A stretch of 64,000 nt of DNA, from assembly GCF_006716675.1 (NCBI RefSeq), contig NZ_VFPM01000005.1, positions 1 to 64,000 of the forward strand, in the 5' to 3' direction. A program made the translations under genes and the position numbers. Positions within the stretch are counted from its first letter, which is position 1. Each line of letters begins with the position of its first letter. The notes below the pieces were generated by a model that saw only the letters and a list, made by a program, of their open reading frames with translations, was not told where the DNA came from and did no database searches. Of the stretch, positions 36,299 through 45,096 are shown piece after piece. The stretch comes from Humibacillus xanthopallidus. Its GTDB lineage: Bacteria; Actinomycetota; Actinomycetes; Actinomycetales; Dermatophilaceae.

Positions 36299-36586
36299 GA
36301 CAGTGTGTCCTCTCGGTGGGGCTCGATGGGTGCGCTCTCGACACTACGCAGGTTGCGCGCCAGTCGGTCGGCGGGCCGGTCAGGTCATTGCGGCCGTGCG
36401 GTCGTTTCGGTGCAACTCTCGCGATCGGTGACGAACCTCCGCCTCGGCTGTGTGTCGCGAGCGGCGATGTGGGCGGAAGCCGTGACGGAGCCGGGGAGCC
36501 AGGAGCACACTCGGGAGTTGGGGAGAAACGGGGGAGCTCGGGGGCTTCGGGGGCAACACTCACGCCCACCAGGAAGGTGTCATCTC
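36299..36586. other. divergent intergenic region
   Basis: Spacer between the beta-helix gene and the secreted protein gene. It should hold both promoters; TTGCGCGCC (about 36352) and similar patches are too weak to call. GGAAGGTG just before 36587 is the SD of the secreted-protein gene. No gene seen. Confidence 0.5.
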
Positions 36587-36988
36587 ATGAAGCGAACTCG
36601 CCAAGCCCTCGCACTCAGTGCCGTCCTCGTCGTCGCGGGCGCCGTTCTCGCGCCTACGGCCTCGGCGGCCAGCGGACCTCTCGCCGGCACCTGGACGTCT
36701 ATCGACACCGACGGCAGCAACCAGACACTCACCATCGTCGGGTCAGGCGCCCACGTGTACTCGATGTCCTACTTCGACGACGTCGCCAGCAGCGCCTGCG
36801 GCGGCGATCCGGCCATGGTCAAGGGGCCCGGATACCCGGACGGTGACACCCTGACGATGGTCGGCACGCTCACGTGCCTGCCTGGGGGCAACGTGTTCCG
36901 GGAGAGGCTCGTGCTGGGCTACGTGTACGACGCCGCGACCGACACGCTCACCGATGACGCGCACGTCACCTGGCACCGGACGAGCTGA
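36587..36988 (+). CDS. small secreted protein of unknown function
   Basis: The 133-residue protein has a clear Sec signal peptide: basic MKRTRQ, hydrophobic LALSAVLVVAGAVLA and a likely cleavage at ASA near residue 28. The mature part (about 105 residues) has two cysteines (ASSACGG and LTCLPGG) that could form a disulfide, and alternating strands (GTWTSIDTDGSNQTLTI, RERLVLGYVYD). This suggests a small beta-barrel, lipocalin-like protein. No family recognised. Confidence 0.7.
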   Translation: MKRTRQALALSAVLVVAGAVLAPTASAASGPLAGTWTSIDTDGSNQTLTIVGSGAHVYSMSYFDDVASSACGGDPAMVKGPGYPDGDTLTMVGTLTCLPGGNVFRERLVLGYVYDAATDTLTDDAHVTWHRTS

Positions 36989-37081
36989 CGGCCCTTCGCA
37001 CCGGGCACCCGGTCGGGCACCTCGGTCGGTCTCGGAGCGATGTGACGGATTTCCTTGCCTTGGCCTGGCAAGCTGCCTCAG

Positions 37082-40000
37082 GTGACGAATGGGGACGAAA
37101 GTCTGCTCGAGGGCCTCTACGAAAGCTTGATCACGCGGGCCTTGGAGAAGCGACTCGAAGGGCTGCCCGCCCCAGGGATTCACCGCGGCCTGGTGGACGA
37201 GGCAGATGAGCCAGAGGTTCTCGCCCGCCACGTTCGGGATGTCACGCTGCGTGCCTTGCGCGCGGAAAGGAGCGCGGAAGGCCGACTCGCCCTCGTCAAT
37301 CGGCTGGTCGAGAACCTGGGTTCGCAGCAGGATTCCTTGGCGGAGGCGGGGCAGCTCCTCGCGGTGCTCTCGCAGCCCGGCGCCGGTCAGTCTTTCGGGT
37401 TGGTCGTTGACCGGCCGTCCACGCCGTTGTCGGATGCCGCACTTCTCACCAACGCGCCTGGAGAGCCGGGGGTGGGGCACGAGATCCGGGCCGAGTTGGC
37501 GAGTGCCGACAGCGCCGACGTCATCATGGCCTTCGTCAAGTGGTACGGCTTACGACTCCTGGAAGATCGCCTGGAGCTGCTCCGAGATCGTGGAGCACCG
37601 CTGCGCGTCATCACCACGACCTACATGGGCGCCACCGAGCGTGCCGCCCTGGATCGGCTGGTGCGGGACTTTGGTGCGCAGGTCAAGGTGCAGTACGACG
37701 CGCAGCGCACGCGGTTGCACGCCAAAGCGTGGCTGTTCCGTCGCAACACGGGGTTTGACACGGCATACGTCGGATCGAGCAACCTCTCACGCGCGGCGAT
37801 GCTCGACGGTGTGGAGTGGAACGTGCGGTTGTCCGCGGTTTCCACCCCGGCGCTGCTGCAGAAGTTCCTGGCGACGTTCGACAGCTACTGGAACGACGAG
37901 ACGTTCGAGACCTACGACCCCGCGCTCGATCGAGACCGTCTGGACGATGCTCTGGCCGAGGCGTCCGGGAAGCGAGTCCACGACAGGATCACCTTGACGC
38001 TCTCAGGCCTCGAGGTGCGGCCGTATTCCTACCAGCAGGAGATGCTCGACCAGCTCGATGTCGAGCGAGCCGTCCACGACCGCCACCGCAACCTGCTCGT
38101 CGCTGCAACTGGCACCGGTAAGACGGTTGTGGCAGCCCTCGATTACCGGCGGCTGGCTGCTAGTCGCCCAGCGCTGCCCCGACTGCTCTTCATCGCGCAC
38201 CGGCGCGAGATCCTCCAGCAGTCACTGCGCACCTACCGAGAGGTTCTCAGCGACGCCAACTTCGGCGAGCTCTACGTGGACGGGCATCGACCCGAGCGTT
38301 GGGACCATGTGTTCGCCTCTGTGCAATCCCTGTCGGCCTACGGGATCACCAACGTGCCGGCCGACGCGTATGACGTCGTCGTGATCGACGAGTTCCACCA
38401 CGCGCAAGCAACCACCTACCATCGCATCCTCGATCACCTGACCCCACGAGAATTGCTGGGGCTCACCGCTACTCCCGAACGTGGGGATGGCCTCGACGTG
38501 CGGTCCTTCTTCAAGGGGCGCACGGCAGCCGAGCTGCGTCTGTGGGACGCCTTGAAGGCCGATCTTCTGACGCCGTTCCACTACTTCGCCGTCGCCGATG
38601 GGATGGATCTGACCCGCGTCGACTGGAAGGCCGGGGCGTACGACCTGGCTGAGCTGTCGAACCTCTTCACGGGCAATGACGCACGTGCCCGGATCATCCT
38701 CAAGGCGGTTCGGGACAAAGTCGCCGATCTCAGCACCATGAAGGCACTGGGGTTCTGCGTCTCGCGCGATCACGCGCGGTACATGACGCGTGTCTTCAAC
38801 GAGGCCGGGGTGGCGTCGGCCGCAGTGCTTGGTGATACGCCTTCGGCAGAGCGCGACGACGCAGTTAATGACCTCGCCACCGGCGCCCTCAAGGTGGTCT
38901 TCACCGTCGACGTCTTCAACGAGGGCGTCGACGTGCCCGCCATCAACACGGTGCTGTTTCTGCGTCCCACCGAAAGCTCGACGGTCTTCCTCCAACAGCT
39001 GGGTCGAGGTCTGCGTCGCGCCCGGGACAAGGCAGTCCTGACCGCGCTCGACTTCGTCGGTCACCACCGCAAGGAATTCCGGTTCGACCAGCGATTCCGG
39101 GCCATGACCGGCAGCACTCGTGCTGCCCTCCAAGGCGACGTCGAGCACGGATTCCCATTCCTTCCGGCCGGTACCCAGATCATCCTCGACCGACAGAGTC
39201 AGCGGCTCGTGCTCGAGAACATCAAGAGCCAGGTGACCAGGCGGTGGCCGAGCTTGGCGTCCGAGCTGCGCGCTCACCCCACCGACGACCTCGGGACGTA
39301 CCTGCACGACGCTGGTGTCGAGCTGTCTGATGTCGTGTCTGGCGCTGGGCGCTCCTGGGCACGCCTGCGCCGAGAGGCCGGTCGTGATGTTGCCGCACCC
39401 GGACCTCTCGAGGAGGCCCTTCTCAAGCGGGTACGCGCTTTGTGCCACGTGGACGACCCCGACAGGGCGGCTGCCTACCTGACCTGGCTCGCCGACGACG
39501 CTCCGCGCTACGGCGACGCGGACCCAATCCATCAGGCGTTCGGGCGCATGCTCATCTTCACGCTCTGGCCGGACGGCGGCGGATTCGCTTCTTACGATGC
39601 AGCTCTCGACGCCCTTCGACGCGAGGTCGCTGCTCGAGAGGACCTTCGGGCAGTCATTGGTCTCGGGCTGGAGGGAGCGGAGCGCGTCACGTCTCGTCTG
39701 TCCGGCGACCTGTGGCAAAGACCCCTCCGGGTGCATGCCCGCTACACACGCGAGGAGATCGTTGCCGCCCTCGACTACGTCTCGATCGACGGCCGCAAGG
39801 CGAACAGCTTCCGTGAAGGAGTCCTCTTCGCTCCTAAGGCAGGCGCCGACGCGTTCCTCGTGACGTTGGAGAAGTCGGAGGCGGAGTACTCACCGACGAC
39901 GATGTACGAGGACTACGCGATCAGTCCACAGCTCTTCCACTGGGAGTCGCAGTCCGGAACGACAGTCGCCTCGAGGACCGGTCAGCGCTACCTCAACCAC

Positions 40001-40195
40001 CGGGCTGAGGGCAGTCACGTCCTGCTGTTCACGAGGGCGCGGAAGGTCTCCGCGTTCGGCACAGGTGCGCCCTACGTGTTCCTGGGTGAGGCGGACTATG
40101 TGGAGCACCGGGGCGAGCGTCCCATTGCCATCACGTGGCGCCTACGCACCTCGATGCCCGCCGCAGACTTCGCGATGGCGAGCGTCGTCGTCTGA
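37082..40195 (+). CDS. PLD nuclease - DEAD-like helicase - DUF3427 fusion protein
   Basis: The 1037-residue protein has an N-terminal helical part (ESLLEGLYESLITRALEKRL). A phospholipase-D/HKD nuclease domain follows (about 130-280, RLHAKAWLF and YVGSSNLSRAAM). The SF2 helicase comes next (about 310-690: Walker A VAATGTGKTVVA, Walker B VVIDEFHHAQA, GLTATPERGDG, the helicase-C region DVFNEGVDVPAINTVLF and QLGRGLRRA). The DUF3427 C-terminal domain completes it. This architecture is sporadic, often in defence islands, and could nick or degrade invading DNA. GTG 37082 fits the family start; a TTG at 37055 is possible. It stands alone, without methylase. Confidence 0.88.
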   Translation: MTNGDESLLEGLYESLITRALEKRLEGLPAPGIHRGLVDEADEPEVLARHVRDVTLRALRAERSAEGRLALVNRLVENLGSQQDSLAEAGQLLAVLSQPGAGQSFGLVVDRPSTPLSDAALLTNAPGEPGVGHEIRAELASADSADVIMAFVKWYGLRLLEDRLELLRDRGAPLRVITTTYMGATERAALDRLVRDFGAQVKVQYDAQRTRLHAKAWLFRRNTGFDTAYVGSSNLSRAAMLDGVEWNVRLSAVSTPALLQKFLATFDSYWNDETFETYDPALDRDRLDDALAEASGKRVHDRITLTLSGLEVRPYSYQQEMLDQLDVERAVHDRHRNLLVAATGTGKTVVAALDYRRLAASRPALPRLLFIAHRREILQQSLRTYREVLSDANFGELYVDGHRPERWDHVFASVQSLSAYGITNVPADAYDVVVIDEFHHAQATTYHRILDHLTPRELLGLTATPERGDGLDVRSFFKGRTAAELRLWDALKADLLTPFHYFAVADGMDLTRVDWKAGAYDLAELSNLFTGNDARARIILKAVRDKVADLSTMKALGFCVSRDHARYMTRVFNEAGVASAAVLGDTPSAERDDAVNDLATGALKVVFTVDVFNEGVDVPAINTVLFLRPTESSTVFLQQLGRGLRRARDKAVLTALDFVGHHRKEFRFDQRFRAMTGSTRAALQGDVEHGFPFLPAGTQIILDRQSQRLVLENIKSQVTRRWPSLASELRAHPTDDLGTYLHDAGVELSDVVSGAGRSWARLRREAGRDVAAPGPLEEALLKRVRALCHVDDPDRAAAYLTWLADDAPRYGDADPIHQAFGRMLIFTLWPDGGGFASYDAALDALRREVAAREDLRAVIGLGLEGAERVTSRLSGDLWQRPLRVHARYTREEIVAALDYVSIDGRKANSFREGVLFAPKAGADAFLVTLEKSEAEYSPTTMYEDYAISPQLFHWESQSGTTVASRTGQRYLNHRAEGSHVLLFTRARKVSAFGTGAPYVFLGEADYVEHRGERPIAITWRLRTSMPAADFAMASVVV

Positions 40196-40326
40196 GGTTC
40201 CCTACTCCCCCAGGGCTGATAGTCGTTTGCACGAAGTGTCGTGACGGTGGTCCCTAGCTCAGTTGCCAGCGATTCGCGATGGTTCGCCGTCGCAACTCCA
40301 CCCCCACCCCGGCGGGCGGTGATTGG

Positions 40327-40657
40327 TCAAGACATCCAGAGCCCGCCGCTCACGCACGCTTGAACCACCGCTGCGCCGTCATTGTAAGCGGCCGCCCGAT
40401 GCGCCCGACGCCACGCGAGGTACTCATCGGTGGCGTCTGTCGGTCGGGAAGGGCCCCTGCCACAGTCTCCGTGAAGGTGCGGCGGTGGTGGCGCACGGTT
40501 ACGGCCGGCAAGGTGATCGTGACCTCGTGCGTGATGGTCACGGTCATTGTCGCCGTGGTCGTGAGGGTGGGGGCGCCCGCGAGGCGAGGCTTGCGGAAAC
40601 GGCTTGGCAGCCGGCGATGAACGCTGCGCCGAGCGGCGGAATCGCACGTCTCAGCAT
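40327..40657 (-). pseudogene. possible small lipoprotein gene broken by two frameshifts
   Basis: On the minus strand AGGAGGG precedes ATG 40657. The start MLRRAIPPLGAAFIAGCQA is a typical lipoprotein signal with lipobox IAGC. The frame then stops, but a second frame continues with a Thr/Val-rich stretch (TTTATMTVTITHEVTITL) common in actinobacterial lipoproteins. A third frame gives a helix-like end (ATDEYLAWRRAHRAAAY, then WMS and stop). Two indels would join them. This could be coincidence, so confidence is low. Confidence 0.3.
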
Positions 40658-41077
40658 CGACTCCCTCCTGGCTGCGGCCATAGCCGGAGCTCAAGCTGGG
40701 CGTGTCCGTATTCACACGATTCACGTAGTGGTGGCCTTCACATCGGCAACGGTCCGTACCGGTAGCAGGAGCGGGGTGAGCTGAGGTGCGCGTAGGTGCG
40801 CCAGCGCCGGAGCGGGGGTCCCCACGCGGAGTACCGCTTCTTCGCGTGGGAGGCGCGCTTGAGCCAGTACAGAAATCCGCACGCGCTCGCAGAGGGATCC
40901 CAAGTCCTGTGCCGGGTGATGTGCGACAAGCACGCGCCAGCGGATGTGTGACGCCCGGGTCGTGGATCGGTCGTTGGGGGCGAGATTCGTGGGCAGGTCT
41001 CCGGCTTCGTTGTGGATGCGCCGCCATCACCTCGGCCGGTGAGTCACCGACGCGAGACGACCCGTTGCCCTGCTACC

Positions 41078-41108
41078 TTGTCGAAAACCACTTCAACTAC
41101 ACTATAAA
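41078..41108 (+). promoter_or_regulatory. probable promoter of the TIGR04255-HTH-fic cassette
   Basis: TTGTCG (41078-41083) and TATAAA (41103-41108) are separated by 19 bases, 32 bases before the ATG. The surrounding ACTACACTATAAATAC is the most AT-rich patch nearby and stands out in this high-GC chromosome. Confidence 0.5.
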
Positions 41109-41140
41109 TACGGCACCATAGCGACCATGAAGAGGCACGC

Positions 41141-41959
41141 ATGACCCTCCAACTGCCTGCACCCGTAGTACGCCGTCTCGCTCGATCTCCGCTGTCCCTC
41201 GTCGTGTGCCAGGTCCGGATCGAGGAGAACCTCCGTCTGGCCGAGCCTCGTCTCGCGCTCCGCCTGCGGGAGGGCTTTAGCGAGGCGTACCCAAAGATAA
41301 CTCGCTTGTCAGGTCCGCGAACTCAGCTGATACAACAGGCCAGCGGTATTCAGGTCGAGCAGCTCGAAGTGGACCGTCGCCGCGGTCACCGGCTGAGTTC
41401 TGAGGCAAATGACTGGCACATCACCTTGGAACCTGATGCCTTCGCACTGGAGACGACGGGGTACACAACGTGGACGGAGTTCCTCCCGAGGTTCCAGGAA
41501 CTGGTCACTTTTGTCAGTCAAGAAGCTGAGCCAGAACTGGAAGCGCGCGTCGGGCTCCGATACGTGAACATCGTCAGGGGTACTCGGCTCGCTGGCCGGA
41601 AGTTCGAACGTCCCGCAGAGTTTTCAGAGTTCGTGGCTCCGTGGCTGTGTGGTCCCCTGACTGTGCCGGAGCTCGCCCAGGCGAGCCAGGATGTCGATGG
41701 CCGGAGCGTTCTTGACCTTGGGAGTGGCTGCATATTAAATGCGCGCTATGGGACCGTACGCGCCCCGGACGAAGAGCTTTGCTTCCTTCTAGACTTTGAC
41801 GCTTATCGTGAGGCGGGCATGCCTTTTGCCGTTGAGAACGTGTCGAACCTCCTCGAGGAATTGAACCGAACGGTAACCTCACTATTCGAGGCCTCCTTTA
41901 GCGAGATAGGCCTAGCAGCACTAATAGAGGGAGGAGAAAGAGTTGACGATTCTGTTTGA
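41141..41959 (+). CDS. TIGR04255 family protein
   Basis: The 272-residue protein fits the sporadically distributed TIGR04255 family. It has an early VVCQVRIEENLRLAEP, a middle RVGLRYVNIVRGTRL, a late CFLLDFDAYREAG and a terminal helix NRTVTSLFEASFSEIG. The function is unknown. Codon and base use differ from the surrounding genes (more A and T, rare codons such as AGA and ATA), suggesting transfer. The HTH gene starts inside its end (TTG at 41943, 17-base overlap), so they are translated together. Confidence 0.75.
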   Translation: MTLQLPAPVVRRLARSPLSLVVCQVRIEENLRLAEPRLALRLREGFSEAYPKITRLSGPRTQLIQQASGIQVEQLEVDRRRGHRLSSEANDWHITLEPDAFALETTGYTTWTEFLPRFQELVTFVSQEAEPELEARVGLRYVNIVRGTRLAGRKFERPAEFSEFVAPWLCGPLTVPELAQASQDVDGRSVLDLGSGCILNARYGTVRAPDEELCFLLDFDAYREAGMPFAVENVSNLLEELNRTVTSLFEASFSEIGLAALIEGGERVDDSV

Positions 41960-42707
41960 ACCAACGAGTGTCCACGACCTCTCCGAGTTCGAGCACGCGT
42001 CCAGTTGGGACGAATATCCGTCTAGGACCCCCACAAGCAGTAGCGTCGCCATCGCCACACTCAGCGGATGGAAGGTCAGCGAAACTCCCCTTGTAAGTGA
42101 CCTCCTGTCACATCTCGAACGCACGTCAGGGCGCAGCCGCGCTGTCCTTCTCGCGGAGCTCTCTACGCGGAACTTTGTCGATGCGTTCACCGACGTTGCT
42201 CGTCGAACGACTGCCACGGCGCTTGCATCACTAGTTCAAGAAATGGGCAAGAGGGCAACAGAGTATCCTCGAGTCGAGTCCGAGCTTGACTCGCCCAAGC
42301 ATGCTGGCGCGAATGCTTGGGAGGCGTTGGCCAAGTTCTTTAACTTGGCAAACGCTGATGTGTCGCGGCTTGTGGGCGTCTCAGAACAGACCTACTACAA
42401 CTGGCTACGGAACCCGGATGCGGTTCCCAGACCAGTAACCCTTCGGCGGCTTCTACGGCTGAGGGCAGCCCTGACTTCGCTCACCACCCAACTGGGCCCG
42501 GAGGCCGCGCTTCACTGGTTCACGACTGGCACCCCATCAAGGCTGTCTCGGATGGCTGATGGCCAGAACTCGTTCGAGACCGTCATGTCAGAGGCGACGA
42601 GTGAACTTAGAGCGGCCGCCATACAACGTCTACGTTCAGGCACAATCGGGCGTGCTCCGGAGTACGGTGGTGAGGATTTGCTGGGCGCAAAGCACATCGA
42701 GGACTAG
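41943..42707 (+). CDS. HTH protein of Xre/DUF2384 antitoxin-like type
   Basis: The 254-residue protein has an N-terminal region of unknown fold. The C-terminal part (about 115-215) has a helix-turn-helix core, DVSRLVGVSEQTYYNWLRNP, then AALHWFTTGTPSRL. This resembles the DNA-binding and toxin-binding ends of Xre/MbcA/ParS antitoxins. TTG at 41943 follows GGAGGAGAAAG and is the only start giving this overlap. The next gene is a fic gene 10 bases on. A regulator or antitoxin for Fic is the likely role; this is inference. Confidence 0.6.
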   Translation: MTILFEPTSVHDLSEFEHASSWDEYPSRTPTSSSVAIATLSGWKVSETPLVSDLLSHLERTSGRSRAVLLAELSTRNFVDAFTDVARRTTATALASLVQEMGKRATEYPRVESELDSPKHAGANAWEALAKFFNLANADVSRLVGVSEQTYYNWLRNPDAVPRPVTLRRLLRLRAALTSLTTQLGPEAALHWFTTGTPSRLSRMADGQNSFETVMSEATSELRAAAIQRLRSGTIGRAPEYGGEDLLGAKHIED

Positions 42708-42894
42708 GAGACAGCCATCGCGGGGGCGGCAGGGGGGCGAGGGCGACCGAAAGCGCCGACTCCGTGGAACGCAGACCTGCCGGCTGACCTTCCAACGCTC
42801 GAGGCGAATGGGGCTGCTCTGGTCGCGCAAATCGTTGACCACAGTCAGAGACGAGAGGCTCCTCGGCGAGATTGGGCAAGCCGCTGGCATGTGG

Positions 42895-42919
42895 GGCTCT
42901 TCCCATATGAGTGTGGGGT
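42895..42919. repeat. left terminal inverted repeat of the IS
   Basis: 25 bases identical to the reverse complement of 44350-44374. The transposase stop codon lies at its inner edge (42919-42921). Confidence 0.96.
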
Positions 42920-44253
42920 CATAGGTTGAGGCCCCCTCCGATGAGGAGCATTCGCAGGCGGTAGTTCTCGCGGTTGCGGAAGCCGCGGGCGACGCGTCGG
43001 TGGAGCTCGATGAGACCGTTGATGGCTTCGGTGCCGCCGTTGTTCGCGCCTTCGGTGGTGAAGTAGGCGAGGAACGCCTCACGCCACTGCGCCAAGGTGC
43101 GGCCGAGGCGGGCGATCTCCGGGATCGGGCAGGAGGTGAAGCTGGCGAGGATCTTCTCCGCGACGACGCGGCCCCGGGCGTGGCTGGCCTGGTGGTAGGC
43201 GGAGCGGACCTGCTGGGCGCACTGGTAGGCGACCCACACCTCGTCGTGGCGTTCGTCCGCGGCGATCGCTGCGGACAGGCGGGCCTGTTGGCGTTCGGTG
43301 AGGTGCTCGGCGCCGGCGTGCAGGATGTTCCGGATCCGATAGAGCGGGTCGTTCTTGCGGCCGCGGTGGCCGTGGATCTCCTGCTGGACCCGACGCCGGA
43401 CCTCGTCGACGGCATGGCCGGCGAGCTTGACCACGTGGAAGGCGTCGAGCACGGCGACGGCGTCCTGCAGCTGGTCGTCGATCGCGTTCTTGTAGCCACG
43501 GAACGGGTCGAGGGTCGCCACTTCGACACAGCTACGGAACTCCTCGCCGCGTTGCTTGAGCCAGCCGGCGTAGGCCGGGCCGGAGCGGCCGACGACGAGG
43601 TCGAGCAGCCGTGCCTTCACGACGGTCTTGCCGGGCTCCTTCGGGTCGGGCTGGCGGGTCAGGTCGACCATTCCGGTCAGCGCCTTCGGTCCCCGCTTGA
43701 TCGGGTTGACGTGGTGCCACACGTGCTCGTCGACCCCGAGGGTGGTGACTCCGGCGAAGCGGGACTCGTCCGCGGCGGCGGCCTGCAGCAGCGGCCGGAT
43801 CGAGGTCCACACCGTGTCCCAGGTCGTGCCGAGCTGCCGGGCGAGCCCATGGATCGAGGCGTGCTCCCGCCGGATCTGCTCGATCGCCCACCGGCACGCC
43901 CGCACCGTGAGCAGCGCCCGCGGCCGCGCGATCCGCTCGTCCTGCTCGACGAACGAGACCCGCGGGCAGGACGACTCGGGACAGACCCAGCGTCGCTTGC
44001 GCCACACGACCGTCACGGGCCGCCCGGCCCACGGGGCGTCCACCAGCCGCACCTCGAGGCGTCCGTGACCGTGGGCCACCACCCCACAGGATGGGCAGCC
44101 CATCAAGGCCGGCTCGGACTCCACGGTGATGGTCAACCCGCCGCGGTCGTCGCGGGCCACGGCAGTCACGCGCAAGCCGTCCAGGCCGACAAGAAGGTCA
44201 CAACGGTCGCAGTAGCCGCCCAGCGCAGAGCAGCACGACGTAGGCTCGGGCAC
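42919..44253 (-). CDS. ISL3 family transposase
   Basis: The 444-residue transposase has an N-terminal zinc-binding pattern (CSALGGYCDRCDLL and GCPSCGVVAHG). An HTH region follows, then the DDE catalytic domain (TLGVDEHVWHH with the first Asp, VEVATLDPFRGYKNAI with the second, and the late acidic TEGANNGGTEAINGLIELHRR with Glu). GTG 44253 gives the full-length protein, about 96 bases inside the right end of the IS. It is uninterrupted, so the element may be active. Confidence 0.93.
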   Translation of the reverse strand: MPEPTSCCSALGGYCDRCDLLVGLDGLRVTAVARDDRGGLTITVESEPALMGCPSCGVVAHGHGRLEVRLVDAPWAGRPVTVVWRKRRWVCPESSCPRVSFVEQDERIARPRALLTVRACRWAIEQIRREHASIHGLARQLGTTWDTVWTSIRPLLQAAAADESRFAGVTTLGVDEHVWHHVNPIKRGPKALTGMVDLTRQPDPKEPGKTVVKARLLDLVVGRSGPAYAGWLKQRGEEFRSCVEVATLDPFRGYKNAIDDQLQDAVAVLDAFHVVKLAGHAVDEVRRRVQQEIHGHRGRKNDPLYRIRNILHAGAEHLTERQQARLSAAIAADERHDEVWVAYQCAQQVRSAYHQASHARGRVVAEKILASFTSCPIPEIARLGRTLAQWREAFLAYFTTEGANNGGTEAINGLIELHRRVARGFRNRENYRLRMLLIGGGLNL

Positions 44254-44349
44254 GTCGAGGTCCTAGAGATCAGGAGAGGTAAGAGTCCTCTGATCCTCCG
44301 GGACCTCGACCCATCCCCGGCTCAGGCCGCCGCCTCGCGTGTCGCGCTC

Positions 44350-44374
44350 ACCCCACACTCATATGGGAAGAGCC
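44350..44374. repeat. right terminal inverted repeat of the IS
   Basis: 25 bases, perfect complement of the left end; followed at once by the second GCATGTGG target copy. Confidence 0.96.
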
Positions 44375-44888
44375 GCATGTGGACCTCCTTCGAGGGACCC
44401 ACGTGCCCGAGGCCGAGTACCGAGGCGGCTTCCGCGGCGACTCACGACGACCGATGCTCCGCGCCTACGAGGTGGGCGTCCGTACGGGGGTGGGTTACTT
44501 GGCGGGGGTGCCCGCCCGGAACGTGAGTCGGGAGATAACGAGTTTCATAGAAGAGCTAAAGCGCAAGCTTGCTGGCGCTGATTCTCGGTTTCCGCTCGGT
44601 GCGGAGTTGGGCGATTCCGACGAATTCGTCGTTCTGGAACTGGCGGCGTGGGCGCATGGGGAATGGGTGCGCATTCACCCGTTCGCAAACGGCAACGGTC
44701 GGACCGCGCGATTGTGGGGAGTCTTCGTATGCGCCAGGTACGGCCTCGAGGCCTTTCTCTCGGCGCGGCCCCGACCGCAACACACAGACTTCCCAGCGGC
44801 AGCCGCGGCGTCAATGGCTGGTGACCATTTTCCCATGGCTTTGGTGTTTGTCGATCTGCTGAATGCCGTTCGGTCAGAGCCGAGTTGA

Positions 44889-45096
44889 GAAGTTCCATCA
44901 CGAGCACCTCAAAGACCGCCTTCTCGCTCGGGCCCGTCTGATCGCCAGGGAGTTTGCCCCAGGGCGGCGCGAGTTGACCGTTCTCCATTCATGCATTGGC
45001 GGTCGCTGTGCATGAGGATGAGGGATGTTGCTCCGATTCGTGTGTGGGCCGCGAAGAGGCTGGCGCCCGTAGGCGCTTTGCGTACGGGATCCCGCG
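44889..45096. other. no gene seen between fic and the integrase remnant
   Basis: About 210 bases. No family-like coding sequence on either strand that I can support. Probably debris of the island. Confidence 0.4.

Larger units (their letters stand above)
40196..41140. other. long intergenic region at the left edge of the low-GC cassette
   Basis: About 945 bases lie between the helicase and the TIGR04255 gene. It includes a probable broken lipoprotein gene on the minus strand (40327-40657) and a promoter-like patch before 41141. The rest (about 40660-41070) has several short open frames, none with family-like content. Confidence 0.5.
42895..44374 (-). mobile_element. complete ISL3-family insertion sequence, 1480 bp
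   Basis: The element has perfect 25-bp terminal inverted repeats (42895-42919 and 44350-44374, outer ends GGCTCTTCCC). It is flanked on both sides by the same 8 bases, GCATGTGG (42887-42894 and 44375-44382), the target duplication length typical of ISL3. One intact transposase gene fills it. It lies inside the fic gene. Perfect ends and perfect duplication indicate a recent insertion and possible mobility. Confidence 0.96.
42717..44888 (+). pseudogene. Fic family protein gene, interrupted by an ISL3-family element
   Basis: The 5' part is 42717-42894 and the 3' part 44383-44888. Removing the IS and one copy of the 8-bp duplication restores one frame of 227 codons (…SRWHVDLLRGTHVPEAEY…). The 3' part has the Fic active-site motif HPFANGNGRTAR, with Asn where Asp/Glu is commoner, and GVGYLAGVP. 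Fic enzymes usually transfer AMP to hydroxyl side chains and often act as toxins. No ATG, GTG or TTG lies at the 5' end: AGGAG (42706-42710) is followed at 7 bases by ATC (42717). A downstream start in the surviving 3' part (ATG 44379) still encodes the motif. Confidence 0.85.

Noticed and set aside
40249..40320. tRNA-like patch (GGTCCCTAGCTCAGTTG)
   Set aside because: It looks like a tRNA 5' half with a D-arm, but no matching acceptor, anticodon or T arm follows; probably chance or a remnant.
42717..44888. Fic motif with Asn (HPFANGNGR) as evidence of an inactive enzyme
   Set aside because: Asn at this place occurs in other Fic-like groups, so loss of activity cannot be inferred from it; the IS is the real lesion.
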